A stretch of 64,000 nucleotides of DNA, taken from positions 62,001 to 126,000 of the forward strand of contig NZ_JBKBQG010000002.1 of the NCBI RefSeq assembly GCF_046292825.1, given 5' to 3'. This DNA is from Salinarimonas sp046292825 (GTDB lineage Bacteria > Pseudomonadota > Alphaproteobacteria > Rhizobiales > Beijerinckiaceae). Positions 52,147 through 60,148 of the stretch are shown piece after piece. Below the pieces are notes generated by a model that worked only from the letters and a program-made list of their open reading frames with translations, did not search any database and was not told where the DNA came from. Position 1 is the first letter of the stretch; every line of letters starts with the position of its first letter. The position numbers and the translations under genes are program-made.

Positions 52147-53025
52147 ATGAGCGACGATACGCGGCAGACGACGAAGGGTGCGGCCGGGGCCGCCGGCAAG
52201 AGCAGGACCTCGGCGAGCAAGGTTTCGGCGAGCCCGAAATCCGCGACGAAGGCCCAGCCGGCCAAGGCGCCCGCGGCGGCTGTGAAGACGGCGCCCGCGG
52301 CGACGAAGCCCGCGCCGGAGGCGGCCAAGCCTGCCGAGACCAAGGCGGCGGTGACCAAGCCTGCGGAGACCAAGGCCGCCCCTGCGGTGACCAAGCCGGC
52401 GGAGACCAAGCCCGCCCCCGTGGCCGCGAAGCCGGCTGCGAAGGTCGAGGCGACGGCGCCGACGAGCAAGGCGCCCGAGGAGAAGGCTCCCGCGCCGAAG
52501 CCCGCGCCGACCCCGATCCCCTCCCCTGCCGCGATCCCGCTCGCGACGCCTTCGCCGCTCGCCGCCGTCGCGGCGCTCGACGCGGCGGAGAGCCCGCTGC
52601 ACACCGAGGCCTTCTCGGCCGTCGGCATCCCCGCTCTGCCCACCCCCGAGGCCGTGATCGCCCCGATCCAGAAGGCGATGGAAGCCGGCGCCGAGAGCGC
52701 GCGCGGCGCCTATGCGAGCGCCCGCGAGACCAACGAGGCGCTCGGCCAGGCCTGCTTCGAGAGCGCGGCGGCGACCTCCCGCGGGCTGGTCGCGCTCAAC
52801 GCGCAGTTCCTCGACCTGATGCGCGCGCACAGCGACCTGTCGTTCTCGCTGATGCGCTCGACCCTCTCGGCGCCCTCCCTCTCGGAGGCCGTGCGCCTGC
52901 AGACCTCGGGCGCGCGCCAGGCCTACGAGACCACGGCGACGCATCTCAAGGCGATCGCCGAGACGACCACCCGCATCGTCGGCGAGGCCTCGAAGCCGCT
53001 GCATGAGGCGATGTCGCGGCGCTGA
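52147..53025 (+). CDS. Phasin-domain protein with long Ala/Lys/Pro-rich N-terminal region
   Basis: About 292 residues. Residues 15-140 are low-complexity Ala/Lys/Pro/Thr with repeated KPAETKAA-like units, a histone H1-like composition as in PhaF-type phasins that bind DNA. The C-terminal part (about 170-290) is phasin-like: IQKAMEAGAESARGAYASAR, FLDLMRAHSDLSFSLMRST, TTATHLKAIAETTTRIVGEA. It could tether PHB granules to the nucleoid (inference). The start at 52147 is the second ATG; the first at 52135 sits too close to its AAGGA. It follows the smaller phasin gene and probably shares its promoter. Confidence 0.8.
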   Translation: MSDDTRQTTKGAAGAAGKSRTSASKVSASPKSATKAQPAKAPAAAVKTAPAATKPAPEAAKPAETKAAVTKPAETKAAPAVTKPAETKPAPVAAKPAAKVEATAPTSKAPEEKAPAPKPAPTPIPSPAAIPLATPSPLAAVAALDAAESPLHTEAFSAVGIPALPTPEAVIAPIQKAMEAGAESARGAYASARETNEALGQACFESAAATSRGLVALNAQFLDLMRAHSDLSFSLMRSTLSAPSLSEAVRLQTSGARQAYETTATHLKAIAETTTRIVGEASKPLHEAMSRR

Positions 53026-53047
53026 GAAGTCGGTTCTTCTTCGGGTC

Positions 53048-53222
53048 GTCGTCCCGGACGCCGCAGGCGATCCGGGACCCATACCCGCGACGCTTCGGTC
53101 GCAGCCTATAGGCTGCGTTTCCGATCGGTGCCCGCTTGGGCGGCGCGGAGCGAGCGCGGCATGCGCGCTCGAACGATCGTCGAGGTTATGGGTCCCGGGT
53201 CCGCTTCGCGGCCCGGGATGAC
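53048..53222. repeat. Intergenic inverted repeat, copy 1 (175 bp)
   Basis: Imperfect long inverted repeat with ends around GTCGTCCCGGACG and GCCCGGGATGAC, and inner arms GGGACCCATA with TTATGGGTCCC. Its core is the perfect palindrome GCAGCCTATAGGCTGC (53101-53116), and it also has GCATGCGCGCTCGAAC (53159-53174). Both inner motifs recur in the element at 55843-56023. The remaining parts of the 347-bp gap (53026-53372) hold only the upstream region of ispH. Confidence 0.85.
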
Positions 53223-53372
53223 AGCCTTCAGGCCCGGACGCGCGCGCGATATCGGCTCCGATCTCGGGATCGTATCTCGACGCCCGCCCCGGCGCGTCCC
53301 GCGTCACCGGCGCCACGCTGCGCGCCTTGGCGGCGCTTGACAGAACGGCCCTCACGCCACAGGACAGAGGGC

Positions 53373-54338
53373 ATGAGCCAGGACAAGCCGCCCCTCGAGA
53401 TTCTCCTCTGCGCGCCGCGCGGCTTCTGCGCGGGCGTCGTGCGCGCCATCGACGCGGTCGAGCAGGCGCTCGTCCGCCACGGCGCTCCCGTCTACGTGCG
53501 CCACGAGATCGTCCACAACAAGTACGTCGTCGAGAGCCTGCGCCGGAAGGGCGCCGTCTTCGTGAAGGAGCTCGACGAGGTGCCGGACGGCGACGCGCCG
53601 GTGATCTTCTCCGCCCACGGCGTGCCGAAATCGGTGCCGGAGGAGGCGCTGCGCCGGCGCATGCACGCGATCGACGCGACCTGCCCGCTCGTCACGAAGG
53701 TCCATCGCGAGGCGCAGGTCCACGCCAAGAAAGGCCGCCACGTGCTCCTCGTCGGCCATGCCGGACATCCGGAGGTGGTCGGCACGATGGGGCAATTGCC
53801 GGCGGGCACCATCACGCTGATCGAGACGCTCGCCGACGCCGCCGCCTTCGAGCCGGACGACCCGAACGCGCTCGCCTTCGTCACGCAGACGACGCTCTCC
53901 GTCGACGACACCCGCGAGATCGTCGAGGCGCTGCAGGCGCGCTTTCCGGCGATGGTGGGGCCGCACAAGGAGGACATCTGCTACGCGACCACCAATCGCC
54001 AGGAGGCGGTGAAGAAGGTCGCGCCGATGGTCGACGCCATGATCGTCGTCGGCTCGCCGAACTCCTCGAATTCGCAGCGCCTGCGCGAGGTCGCCGAGCG
54101 CGCGGGCTGCCCCGTCTCGCGGCTCGCGAACCGGGCGGAGGAGATCGACTGGGAGGCCTTCGCGGGGATCCGCCGGCTCGGCATGACGGCGGGCGCCTCC
54201 GCGCCGGAAGTGCTCGTCGAGGAGATCATCGACGCCTTCGCCGAGCGCTACGCGGTGTCGGTCGAGACGGTCACCACCGTCACCGAGGACGTGTTCTTCC
54301 CCCTGCCGCGCGGCCTGCGCGGGCAAGCCGCGGAATAG
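53373..54338 (+). CDS. ispH: 4-hydroxy-3-methylbut-2-enyl diphosphate reductase
   Basis: Last enzyme of the MEP isoprenoid pathway, an iron-sulfur protein making IPP and DMAPP. 321 residues. The three cluster cysteines are in PRGFCAGVVRAID, IDATCPLVTKVH and EDICYATTNRQEAV; the His-rich YVRHEIVHNKYVVE and SPNSSNSQRLREVA match the substrate site. The start is ATG 53373; the frame is open upstream but only through the repeat. First of a three-gene set with thrB and rnhA. Confidence 0.97.
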   Translation: MSQDKPPLEILLCAPRGFCAGVVRAIDAVEQALVRHGAPVYVRHEIVHNKYVVESLRRKGAVFVKELDEVPDGDAPVIFSAHGVPKSVPEEALRRRMHAIDATCPLVTKVHREAQVHAKKGRHVLLVGHAGHPEVVGTMGQLPAGTITLIETLADAAAFEPDDPNALAFVTQTTLSVDDTREIVEALQARFPAMVGPHKEDICYATTNRQEAVKKVAPMVDAMIVVGSPNSSNSQRLREVAERAGCPVSRLANRAEEIDWEAFAGIRRLGMTAGASAPEVLVEEIIDAFAERYAVSVETVTTVTEDVFFPLPRGLRGQAAE

Positions 54339-54341
54339 CAC

Positions 54342-55307
54342 GTGGCCGTCTACACAGAGGTGCCGGAGGACGCGCTCCTCGCCTTCGTCGGTGCCTACGA
54401 CATCGGCGAGGTCTTGTCGTTCAAGGGCATCGCCGAGGGCGTCGAGAACACGAACTACTTTCTCCACACGAGCGCGGGCTCCTACATCCTGACGCTCTAC
54501 GAGAAGCGCGTGCGCGAGGACGACCTGCCCTTCTTCCTCGGCCTGATGGAGCACCTCTCGACGCGCGGCATCGTCTGCCCGCTGCCGGTGCGCGACCGCG
54601 CGGGGCGCGCTCTGTCGCGGCTTGCCGGGCGGCCGGCGATGATCGCGACCTTTCTCGACGGCCTCTCGATCCGCCGCCCCAGCGCGCGCCATTGCGGGGC
54701 GCTCGGCACCGCGCTCGCGCAATTGCACGAGGCCGGCCGCGATTTCGGCATGCGGCGCGAGAACGCGCTCTCCCTCCCCGCCTGGGCGCCGCTCTACGCG
54801 CAGGCGCATGGCCGCGCCGACGAGGTTTCGCGCGGGCTGTCGGGGCGCATCGAGGCGGCGCTCGACGCGCTCGCCCGCGATTGGCCGCGCGATCTGCCCG
54901 AGGGCGTGATCCACGCGGATCTCTTCACCGACAACGTGTTCTTCATCGGCGAGCGCGTGTCGGGCCTGATCGATTTCTACTTCGCCTGCAACGACCGCCT
55001 CGCCTACGATCTCGCGATCTGCCTCAATGCCTGGTGCTTCGAGCCGGACGGCTCGTACAACGTGACCAAGGGGCGGGCGCTCATCGCCGGCTATGCGCGC
55101 GCGCGGCCGCTCGAGCGGGCCGAGATCGAGGCGCTTCCCGTGCTCGCGCGCGGGGCGGCTTTGCGCTTCCTGCTGACGCGGCTCGTCGACTGGCTGAACG
55201 TGCCGCCGGGCGCGCTCGTGCGGCCGAAGGACCCGCTCGAATACGACCGCAAGCTCGCCTTCCACATGGGCGTCGCGCGCGCCTCCGATTACGGATACGA
55301 CACATGA
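54342..55307 (+). CDS. thrB: Homoserine kinase (ThrB type II)
   Basis: Phosphorylates homoserine on the way to threonine. 321 residues, of the aminoglycoside-phosphotransferase-like (choline kinase) fold found in alphaproteobacteria. Near the start are AEGVENTNYFLHTSAGSYIL and LTLYEKRV; the catalytic HADLFTDNVFF (VIHADLF) and LIDFYFACNDRLAYDLAI follow. It begins with GTG 54342, three bases after the ispH stop, and overlaps rnhA by four bases. The ispH-thrB-rnhA order is common in Hyphomicrobiales. Confidence 0.95.
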   Translation: MAVYTEVPEDALLAFVGAYDIGEVLSFKGIAEGVENTNYFLHTSAGSYILTLYEKRVREDDLPFFLGLMEHLSTRGIVCPLPVRDRAGRALSRLAGRPAMIATFLDGLSIRRPSARHCGALGTALAQLHEAGRDFGMRRENALSLPAWAPLYAQAHGRADEVSRGLSGRIEAALDALARDWPRDLPEGVIHADLFTDNVFFIGERVSGLIDFYFACNDRLAYDLAICLNAWCFEPDGSYNVTKGRALIAGYARARPLERAEIEALPVLARGAALRFLLTRLVDWLNVPPGALVRPKDPLEYDRKLAFHMGVARASDYGYDT

Positions 55308-55741
55308 CCACCCCACGGGTGACGATCTACACGGACGGGGCCTGCAAGGGGAACCCGGGCCCCGGAGGCTGGGGCGCGCTCCTGATCATGGGCGAGCGCG
55401 AGAAGGAGCTCGTCGGCGGCGAGGCGCTGACCACCAACAACCGCATGGAGCTGATGGCCGCGATCATGGCGCTCGAGGCGTTGAAGCGCCCCTGCGCGGT
55501 CGATCTCTACACCGACAGCCAATATGTCCGCCAGGGCATCACGAGCTGGCTCGCCAATTGGAAGGCGCGGGGCTGGCGCACGGCGGCGCGCGAGCCCGTC
55601 AAGAACGAGGATCTGTGGCGGCGCCTCGACGAGGCACGCGCGCGCCACGACGTCGCCTGGCACTGGGTGCGCGGCCACGCCGACGACCCGCTCAACCACC
55701 GCGTCGACGCGCTGGCGAATTCCGGCGTGCCCAAGCGGTGA
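55304..55741 (+). CDS. rnhA: Ribonuclease HI
   Basis: Degrades RNA in RNA-DNA hybrids. 145 residues, typical length. Catalytic acids: Asp in VTIYTDGACKGNPGPGGWG, Glu in TNNRMELMAAIMAL, Asp in LYTDSQYVRQGI and the C-terminal Asp in NHRVDALANSG, with WVRGHADDPLN carrying the His loop. ATGA overlap with thrB indicates coupling. Confidence 0.97.
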   Translation: MTTPRVTIYTDGACKGNPGPGGWGALLIMGEREKELVGGEALTTNNRMELMAAIMALEALKRPCAVDLYTDSQYVRQGITSWLANWKARGWRTAAREPVKNEDLWRRLDEARARHDVAWHWVRGHADDPLNHRVDALANSGVPKR

Positions 55742-55842
55742 TGAGGAACCGCCGTCCCTCCCCGTAGGGCGACGGAGCGCGAACGTCGTCGATCGTGCAT
55801 GCGTCAGACGAGAACAGCTTCCAGTCGGAAAACCGCACCACC

Positions 55843-56023
55843 GCCGTCATTCCGGGGCGCGAAGCGAGCCCGGAACCCAGAACCACGACCTGTGACGAGC
55901 AGCCTATAGGCTGCGCCCCTCGACGGATCCGAAGCCGAACGTTTCCCTGCGAGCGCGCATGCGCGCTCGAACCAGCGTCGGGAGTCTGGGTTCCGGGCTC
56001 GCTTCGCGCCCCGGAATGACGGC
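55843..56023. repeat. Intergenic inverted repeat, copy 2 (181 bp, perfect 39-bp arms)
   Basis: Terminal inverted repeats of 39 bases pair exactly: left 55843-55881, right 55985-56023 (outer bases GCCGTCATTCCGGGGCGCGA). The core has the 16-bp palindrome GCAGCCTATAGGCTGC (55899-55914) and GCATGCGCGCTCGAAC (55957-55972), both shared with 53048-53222. It occupies the first part of the 520-bp gap 55742-56261; the rest is GC-rich noncoding sequence, including CCGGAGGCCGCCCTCCCCTA-type repeats near 56130-56160, with no gene. Confidence 0.95.
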
Positions 56024-56261
56024 TTGGAGAGTCTGCGAAGGCAGATCCTTCGGGACGGAGTGGCGGCGCCTCGTAGGTTCGTTCCCATCCGCGGATCTCC
56101 CCCCGGGCCCCGCCCGACCTCCGTCGCTGCGCTCCGGAGGCCGCCCTCCCCTACGGGAAGGGATAGGACCGGCGCGGGAGCCGTAAAGGCTTCTTGCACG
56201 CTCCCCCTGGACATCCGCCCGTGCCGCCACCCATATAGAGGTGATTGCCGAAAGGAGCATC

Positions 56262-56723
56262 ATGGCCGGCATCTCACTCTCCCTCGAGGGCGACAAGATC
56301 CAATTGTCGTTCCAGAAGGACGATCAGGCCACCGCGATCGTGATGGACGCGGGGGCGGCGCGCACGCTCGCGTCGGCGCTGACGCAGCTCCTCGACGTGA
56401 TGGACGACGACATCGACACCGATCTCGAGAACGCGCTCGAGGAGGGGATCACCGACGAGGAGATCGCCGAGGAGCTCGCGCGCCAGCTCGCGGAGGAGGG
56501 CGACGAGGCCGACACGATCGAGGGCGAGGTGGTGGACGTGACGTCACCCACGATCGACATCGGCGTCGACCAGGACGGCCACGCCGTGGTGGCGCTCCGC
56601 GCCGGCGACATGCCGCCGATCATGCTGCGCCTCCAGGACGACGAGGCGCGCCACATCTCCCAATCCCTCAGCGAGATCCTCAGCGCCCCGCGCGACGTGC
56701 GGCTGAGCCAGGGCGGGCACTGA
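56262..56723 (+). CDS. Acidic hypothetical protein (153 aa)
   Basis: A strongly acidic protein with a beta-rich N-terminal stretch (LSLEGDKIQLSFQKDDQATA), a Glu/Asp-rich helix (LEEGITDEEIAEELARQLAE) and a C-terminal DMPPIMLRLQDDEARHISQS. The first 60 and last 40 residues share a "residue-Leu-hydrophobic-Asp...SLS/ALT" layout, so it may contain two related halves. No family recognised. GAAAGGAGC lies before ATG 56262. Convergent with the next gene 13 bases away. Confidence 0.65.
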   Translation: MAGISLSLEGDKIQLSFQKDDQATAIVMDAGAARTLASALTQLLDVMDDDIDTDLENALEEGITDEEIAEELARQLAEEGDEADTIEGEVVDVTSPTIDIGVDQDGHAVVALRAGDMPPIMLRLQDDEARHISQSLSEILSAPRDVRLSQGGH

Positions 56724-56736
56724 CGCGCGCGCGTCT

Positions 56737-57297
56737 TCAGCTCGCGAGCCTCGCCCCGTCGCGCCGCTCGACGGCGCCGACGACGACGCGGATCCAATCG
56801 GCGGGGATCGCCTCGGGCTCGACGTCGCGCAGGAGCCGACCGAGCATCGCGACGAAGGCCGCCCGCCGCTCCGGCCCCCAGCCGCACCAGCCGCCCGGGA
56901 TCGTCGCCTCGGCGATCGCGAGAAAGCGGGCCTCGTGCTCGGCGGGGAGGAAGCGCACCTGCTCGATCCGCCCGCCCGATTCGTCGGCGAGGACGCGCAG
57001 ATAGGGCAGGAGCCGCGAGGGGGGCTTTTGCGGCGGCAGGACGACGCGCAAGGTCTCCTCCGTCACCGCGCGCGCCCCCTGGGCCGCCGCGAGCATGGCG
57101 ATGTCGCGCTGCAGCGCCGGGCGCCAGAGCGGCCCGAGGCTCGCCCAGCCGCCCTCCAGGACGCGTTCGACCATGGCGCCGATCGCCACGAGCGCGGCCT
57201 CGTCCTCGTCGAGCGCGAGCCGCGTGGCGCCGTCCGGAAGCGCGCGCCCGAGAAGCTCCGCCTGCCAGGGCAGAGCCGGATCGACATCGACCTGCAT
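56737..57297 (-). CDS. Hypothetical protein (186 aa)
   Basis: Soluble, moderately hydrophobic protein starting QVDVDPALPWQAELLGRALP. No catalytic motif recognised. A mostly alpha-helical composition is suggested by LVAIGAMVERVLEGGWASLG and QRDIAMLAAAQGARA, ending RVVVGAVERRDGARLAS. The start at 57297 is the first internal ATG with GGCGAATTC upstream; a long ORF from 57468 is possible but overlaps the SDR. Unknown role. Confidence 0.55.
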   Translation of the reverse strand: MQVDVDPALPWQAELLGRALPDGATRLALDEDEAALVAIGAMVERVLEGGWASLGPLWRPALQRDIAMLAAAQGARAVTEETLRVVLPPQKPPSRLLPYLRVLADESGGRIEQVRFLPAEHEARFLAIAEATIPGGWCGWGPERRAAFVAMLGRLLRDVEPEAIPADWIRVVVGAVERRDGARLAS

Positions 57298-57350
57298 GGG
57301 AAAGAATTCGCCTTGTTCTGGAGAGACTTGCGCGGTTGCGCAGGCGTCTA

Positions 57351-58130
57351 TCAGATCCAGCCGCCGTCCACCACGAATTCCTGCGCCGTGCACATGCGGC
57401 TCTGGTCGGAGGCGAGGTAGAGCACCATCGCGGCGATGTCGTCGGGGGCGAGACGCCCGGCGAGGCATTGCGCCGCCTCGAGCTTCGCCTCGCCCTCGGG
57501 CGTCAGCCAGAGCCGACGTTGGCGCTCGGTCATGACCCAGCCCGGCATCACCGTGTTGACCCGCACCCCGCTCTTGCCGAACTCGCGCGCGAGCCCGCGC
57601 GTCAGCCCGCTGATCCCCGCCTTGCAGGCGAGGTAGAGTGGCATGTCGCCCTGCCCGATCCGCCAGGAGATCGAGCCCAGATTGACGATCGAGCCCTCCC
57701 CCTTCGCCGTCATGTCGCCGACGACCGCCTGCACCGCGAAGACGTAGTGGCGCAGATTGACCGCGATGCGATCGTCGAAGAAGGCGGGGGTGATGTCGGC
57801 CGTCGCGTGCCGATCGTCGCGCGCGGCGTTGTTGACGAGGATGTCGACGGGTCCGAGCGCCTCGCGGAACTCGCGGATCGCGCGCGCGAGCGCGTCAAGA
57901 TCGGTGAGATCGCAGGCCCGGAAGAGCGGCTCTCGCGGCGTCGCCAGCGCCTGCGCCTCGGCGATCGTCCCTGCTCCGCCGGCCTCGTCGATGTCGAGGA
58001 AGCCGACCCGCACGCCCTGTGCCGCGAGCGCGGTCACGATGGTCCGTCCGATCCCCGAGCCGCCGCCGGTGACGACGGCGACGCGGTCCTTCAAGCTGTC
58101 GTAGCGAACATGACGGGTCAGTTCGGTCAT
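57351..58130 (-). CDS. SDR-family oxidoreductase, sugar dehydrogenase-like
   Basis: 259 residues. Cofactor site VTGGGSGIGRTIVTALAAQG, NNAARDDR, catalytic serine in VNLGSISWRIGQGDMPLYLA and the YLACK Tyr-x3-Lys pair; the end is SRMCTAQEFVVDGGW. The pattern resembles NAD-dependent D-xylose/L-arabinose/galactose 1-dehydrogenases of alphaproteobacteria. Its nearness to xylA, xylB and a pentose ABC transporter makes a D-xylose 1-dehydrogenase plausible, but other aldose dehydrogenases are equally possible. Four more genes separate it from the transporter. Confidence 0.82.
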   Translation of the reverse strand: MTELTRHVRYDSLKDRVAVVTGGGSGIGRTIVTALAAQGVRVGFLDIDEAGGAGTIAEAQALATPREPLFRACDLTDLDALARAIREFREALGPVDILVNNAARDDRHATADITPAFFDDRIAVNLRHYVFAVQAVVGDMTAKGEGSIVNLGSISWRIGQGDMPLYLACKAGISGLTRGLAREFGKSGVRVNTVMPGWVMTERQRRLWLTPEGEAKLEAAQCLAGRLAPDDIAAMVLYLASDQSRMCTAQEFVVDGGWI

Positions 58131-58158
58131 GGCGTGTTCCTGTCGGCAGCGGCGCCGC

Positions 58159-59496
58159 TCAGCGCTCGACGGGCAGGCCGCTCGGCACGCGCTCGGGAAT
58201 GCCGAGGCGGCCGGCGAGCGCTTTCTCGTCGGTGAGCGTGTGGAGGAAGGCGAGGAGCGCTTCGACGTCGCCCTCTTCGAGCGGGATCGGCGGGACGCGC
58301 GAGGCCGCTTCGCGAATCGCGGCCCATTCGGGCGCGTTCGCGCGCAAAGCGAGATCGGGCTTCACCGCCGCGAAGGCGGGCAGCGTGGCGGAGGCGGGGT
58401 CCCAATCGTCGAGCGCGGCGACGGGATCGGCGTGGAAGCGCAGGAAGGCCTCGAGATCCGAATGCCCGCCCGCATGGCCCCAGGGCCCGGTGCGCGCGAC
58501 GTTGCGCAAAGACGGCGTGCGAAACGCGTAGGCGTCCTCGGCGCGCCCCGTCACCCGGATGCGCCCCTCGTCGCGGCTGTGGCGCTCGAAACGCTCGGCC
58601 TTGCCCGGCCCGAGCTGCGGCGAGCCGCGCGGATGAAAGCCGTGATCGGTCAGGAACGGCCCCGCATGGCAGGTCGCGCAGCGCGCCTCCCCGTAGAACA
58701 GGGCCATGCCCGCCTGCGCGAGCGGGGAGAGGGTCGCCTCCCCCCGCAGCACGGCGTCGAAGGGCGACGTGTCCGAGCGGAACTCGAATTCGACGAAGGC
58801 GGCGATGGCGTCGGAGATGTCGGTGAAATGGAGCGGCCGGCCCGCGTCGATCTCGGGATAGACCGCCGCGAAGAGGGCCTGGTATTCGGGAATGGCGGCG
58901 ACGCGGCGCGCGATCACGTCCCAGGCGCCGCCCTCCGCGGTTATCAGCCCCTGGCGCACCGCGCGCGAGACGTCGTTCTCGCCGTAATGGCCGGCCATCT
59001 CGTCGGGGGAGAGCACGGGGAACATGGTCCGCGCGGACAGGAGCGAGGCGAAGCCCGCGACCATCTCCTCCTCGAGCGGCGTGCGCAGGCCGGAGGGCCG
59101 CGACGGATCGACCTCGATGCGCCCGTCGTGGAACATCACCGTGAATTCGTGCGCGCCCAGATTGAAGAGCGCCGGCGCGTTCCGCGGGATGCGCTGCTCG
59201 GGCATGTTGTCGGGATCGCCCACCCGGTCCGGCCCGAGCCCGACCCCGCCCTCGCCGAGCCCGAGGGAGACGCCGTCCGTCGTCGCGAAACGCGGATGGT
59301 GGCAGGTCGCGCAGGAGATGTTGCGATTGCCCGAGAGCACGGGATCGAAGAACAGGAGCCGCCCGAGCTGCGCCTCTTCGATGCGCACGGGGCGGTAATC
59401 GGCATCCGTGACGGGAGGCGGGAGAGCGAGCCCCGCGGCGAGGGCCGGGGTAGCGAGGAGGGCGAGGGCCAAAATCCCTCCCCAGAGAAGAGCCAT
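58159..59496 (-). CDS. Di-haem cytochrome c peroxidase / MauG-like protein
   Basis: Periplasmic protein of about 445 residues. The signal peptide (LWGGILALALLATPALA) leads into a dihaem peroxidase with two CxxCH sites (ISCATCHHPRFATT and ARCATCHAGPFLTDHG). PEQRIPRNAPALFNLG, EEEMVAGF and DAYAFRTPSLRNVARTGPWG complete the CCP_MauG pattern. It could reduce H2O2 with cytochrome electrons or modify a partner protein. The start is ATG 59496; GTG 59505 is in frame. The gene ends 28 bases from the SDR start on the same strand; the upstream region is repeat-rich. Confidence 0.87.
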   Translation of the reverse strand: MALLWGGILALALLATPALAAGLALPPPVTDADYRPVRIEEAQLGRLLFFDPVLSGNRNISCATCHHPRFATTDGVSLGLGEGGVGLGPDRVGDPDNMPEQRIPRNAPALFNLGAHEFTVMFHDGRIEVDPSRPSGLRTPLEEEMVAGFASLLSARTMFPVLSPDEMAGHYGENDVSRAVRQGLITAEGGAWDVIARRVAAIPEYQALFAAVYPEIDAGRPLHFTDISDAIAAFVEFEFRSDTSPFDAVLRGEATLSPLAQAGMALFYGEARCATCHAGPFLTDHGFHPRGSPQLGPGKAERFERHSRDEGRIRVTGRAEDAYAFRTPSLRNVARTGPWGHAGGHSDLEAFLRFHADPVAALDDWDPASATLPAFAAVKPDLALRANAPEWAAIREAASRVPPIPLEEGDVEALLAFLHTLTDEKALAGRLGIPERVPSGLPVER

Positions 59497-59601
59497 CCGA
59501 TTCACACGTCTGCGCCGATCGATGCGCGTTGCATTCTCACGGTTTGCGCAAGGCTCGACGGTCTCCCCTCCCCCTTGGGGGAGGGGTCGGGGGTGGGGGT
59601 C

Positions 59602-59798
59602 GTGCAGGATCTGGCGTATCGGTTCCACCTCGACGACCCCCCACCCCGCCCGCGGGCGGGGCGGGGGGGGCCCGCGCCCCCCACCCCCCGCCCCCCCGCC
59701 CCCCCCGCCCCCCCCCCCCCGCGGCGGGGGGGGGGGGCCGGGCCCCCCCCCCCCCCCCGTGCAGGATCTGGCGTATCGGTTCCACCTCGACGACCCCC
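59602..59798. repeat. Duplicated 40-bp segment flanking a C/G-only stretch
   Basis: The same 40 bases (beginning GTGCAGGATCTGGCGTATCG) occur at 59602-59641 and 59759-59798. Between them, 59642-59758 is almost purely C and G in long runs with a single A. It lies inside the 652-bp gap 59497-60148, which holds no gene. The surrounding CCCTTGGGGGAGG and CCCCCAAGGGGG hairpins suggest a palindromic element of the same type as the other intergenic repeats. Confidence 0.8.
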
Positions 59799-59991
59799 AT
59801 CCGACCCGTCGCCTTCGGCGCCGGGCCACCTTCCCCCAAGGGGGAAGGACGAGGGCGGTGCTCGTCACAAGCGTGGAGCGAGATGTGTGAACGGGATAGC
59901 CAGCCCGGGTGGCGATTATCCTTCGCGCGTCGGGCCCCACCCGACCCCTTCGCTTCGCTCAGGGGCCTCCCTCCCCTACGGGGAGGGACGC

Positions 59992-60143
59992 CTCCCCTCT
60001 CCCGGACGGGAGAGGGGTCGGGGGTGAGGGAACGCGGTGCGCCATCGGCCGCCGACATCTCGAATTCCTCCCGAACAACGCCGCGCCACGTCTCCGACCG
60101 TACGCCCTCGCCCCCAGCCCCGCTCCCGTCCGGGAGAGGGGAG
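59992..60143. repeat. Intergenic inverted repeat upstream of xylA stop (152 bp)
   Basis: A perfect 21-bp inverted repeat: 59992-60012 and 60123-60143 (inner CTCTCCCGGACGGGAG type). It ends five bases before the xylA stop codon, so it may terminate the xyl operon and protect its transcript end. No ORF. Confidence 0.75.
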
Positions 60144-60148
60144 CTCCC

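Noticed and set aside
53136..53372. N-terminal extension of IspH reading through the repeat
   Set aside because: The extension is encoded by a palindromic element and has no similarity to IspH; ATG 53373 gives a normal protein.
59497..59940. N-terminal extension of the dihaem peroxidase into the repeat region
   Set aside because: The extension is Gly/Arg/Pro from C/G runs; the signal peptide begins at 59496.
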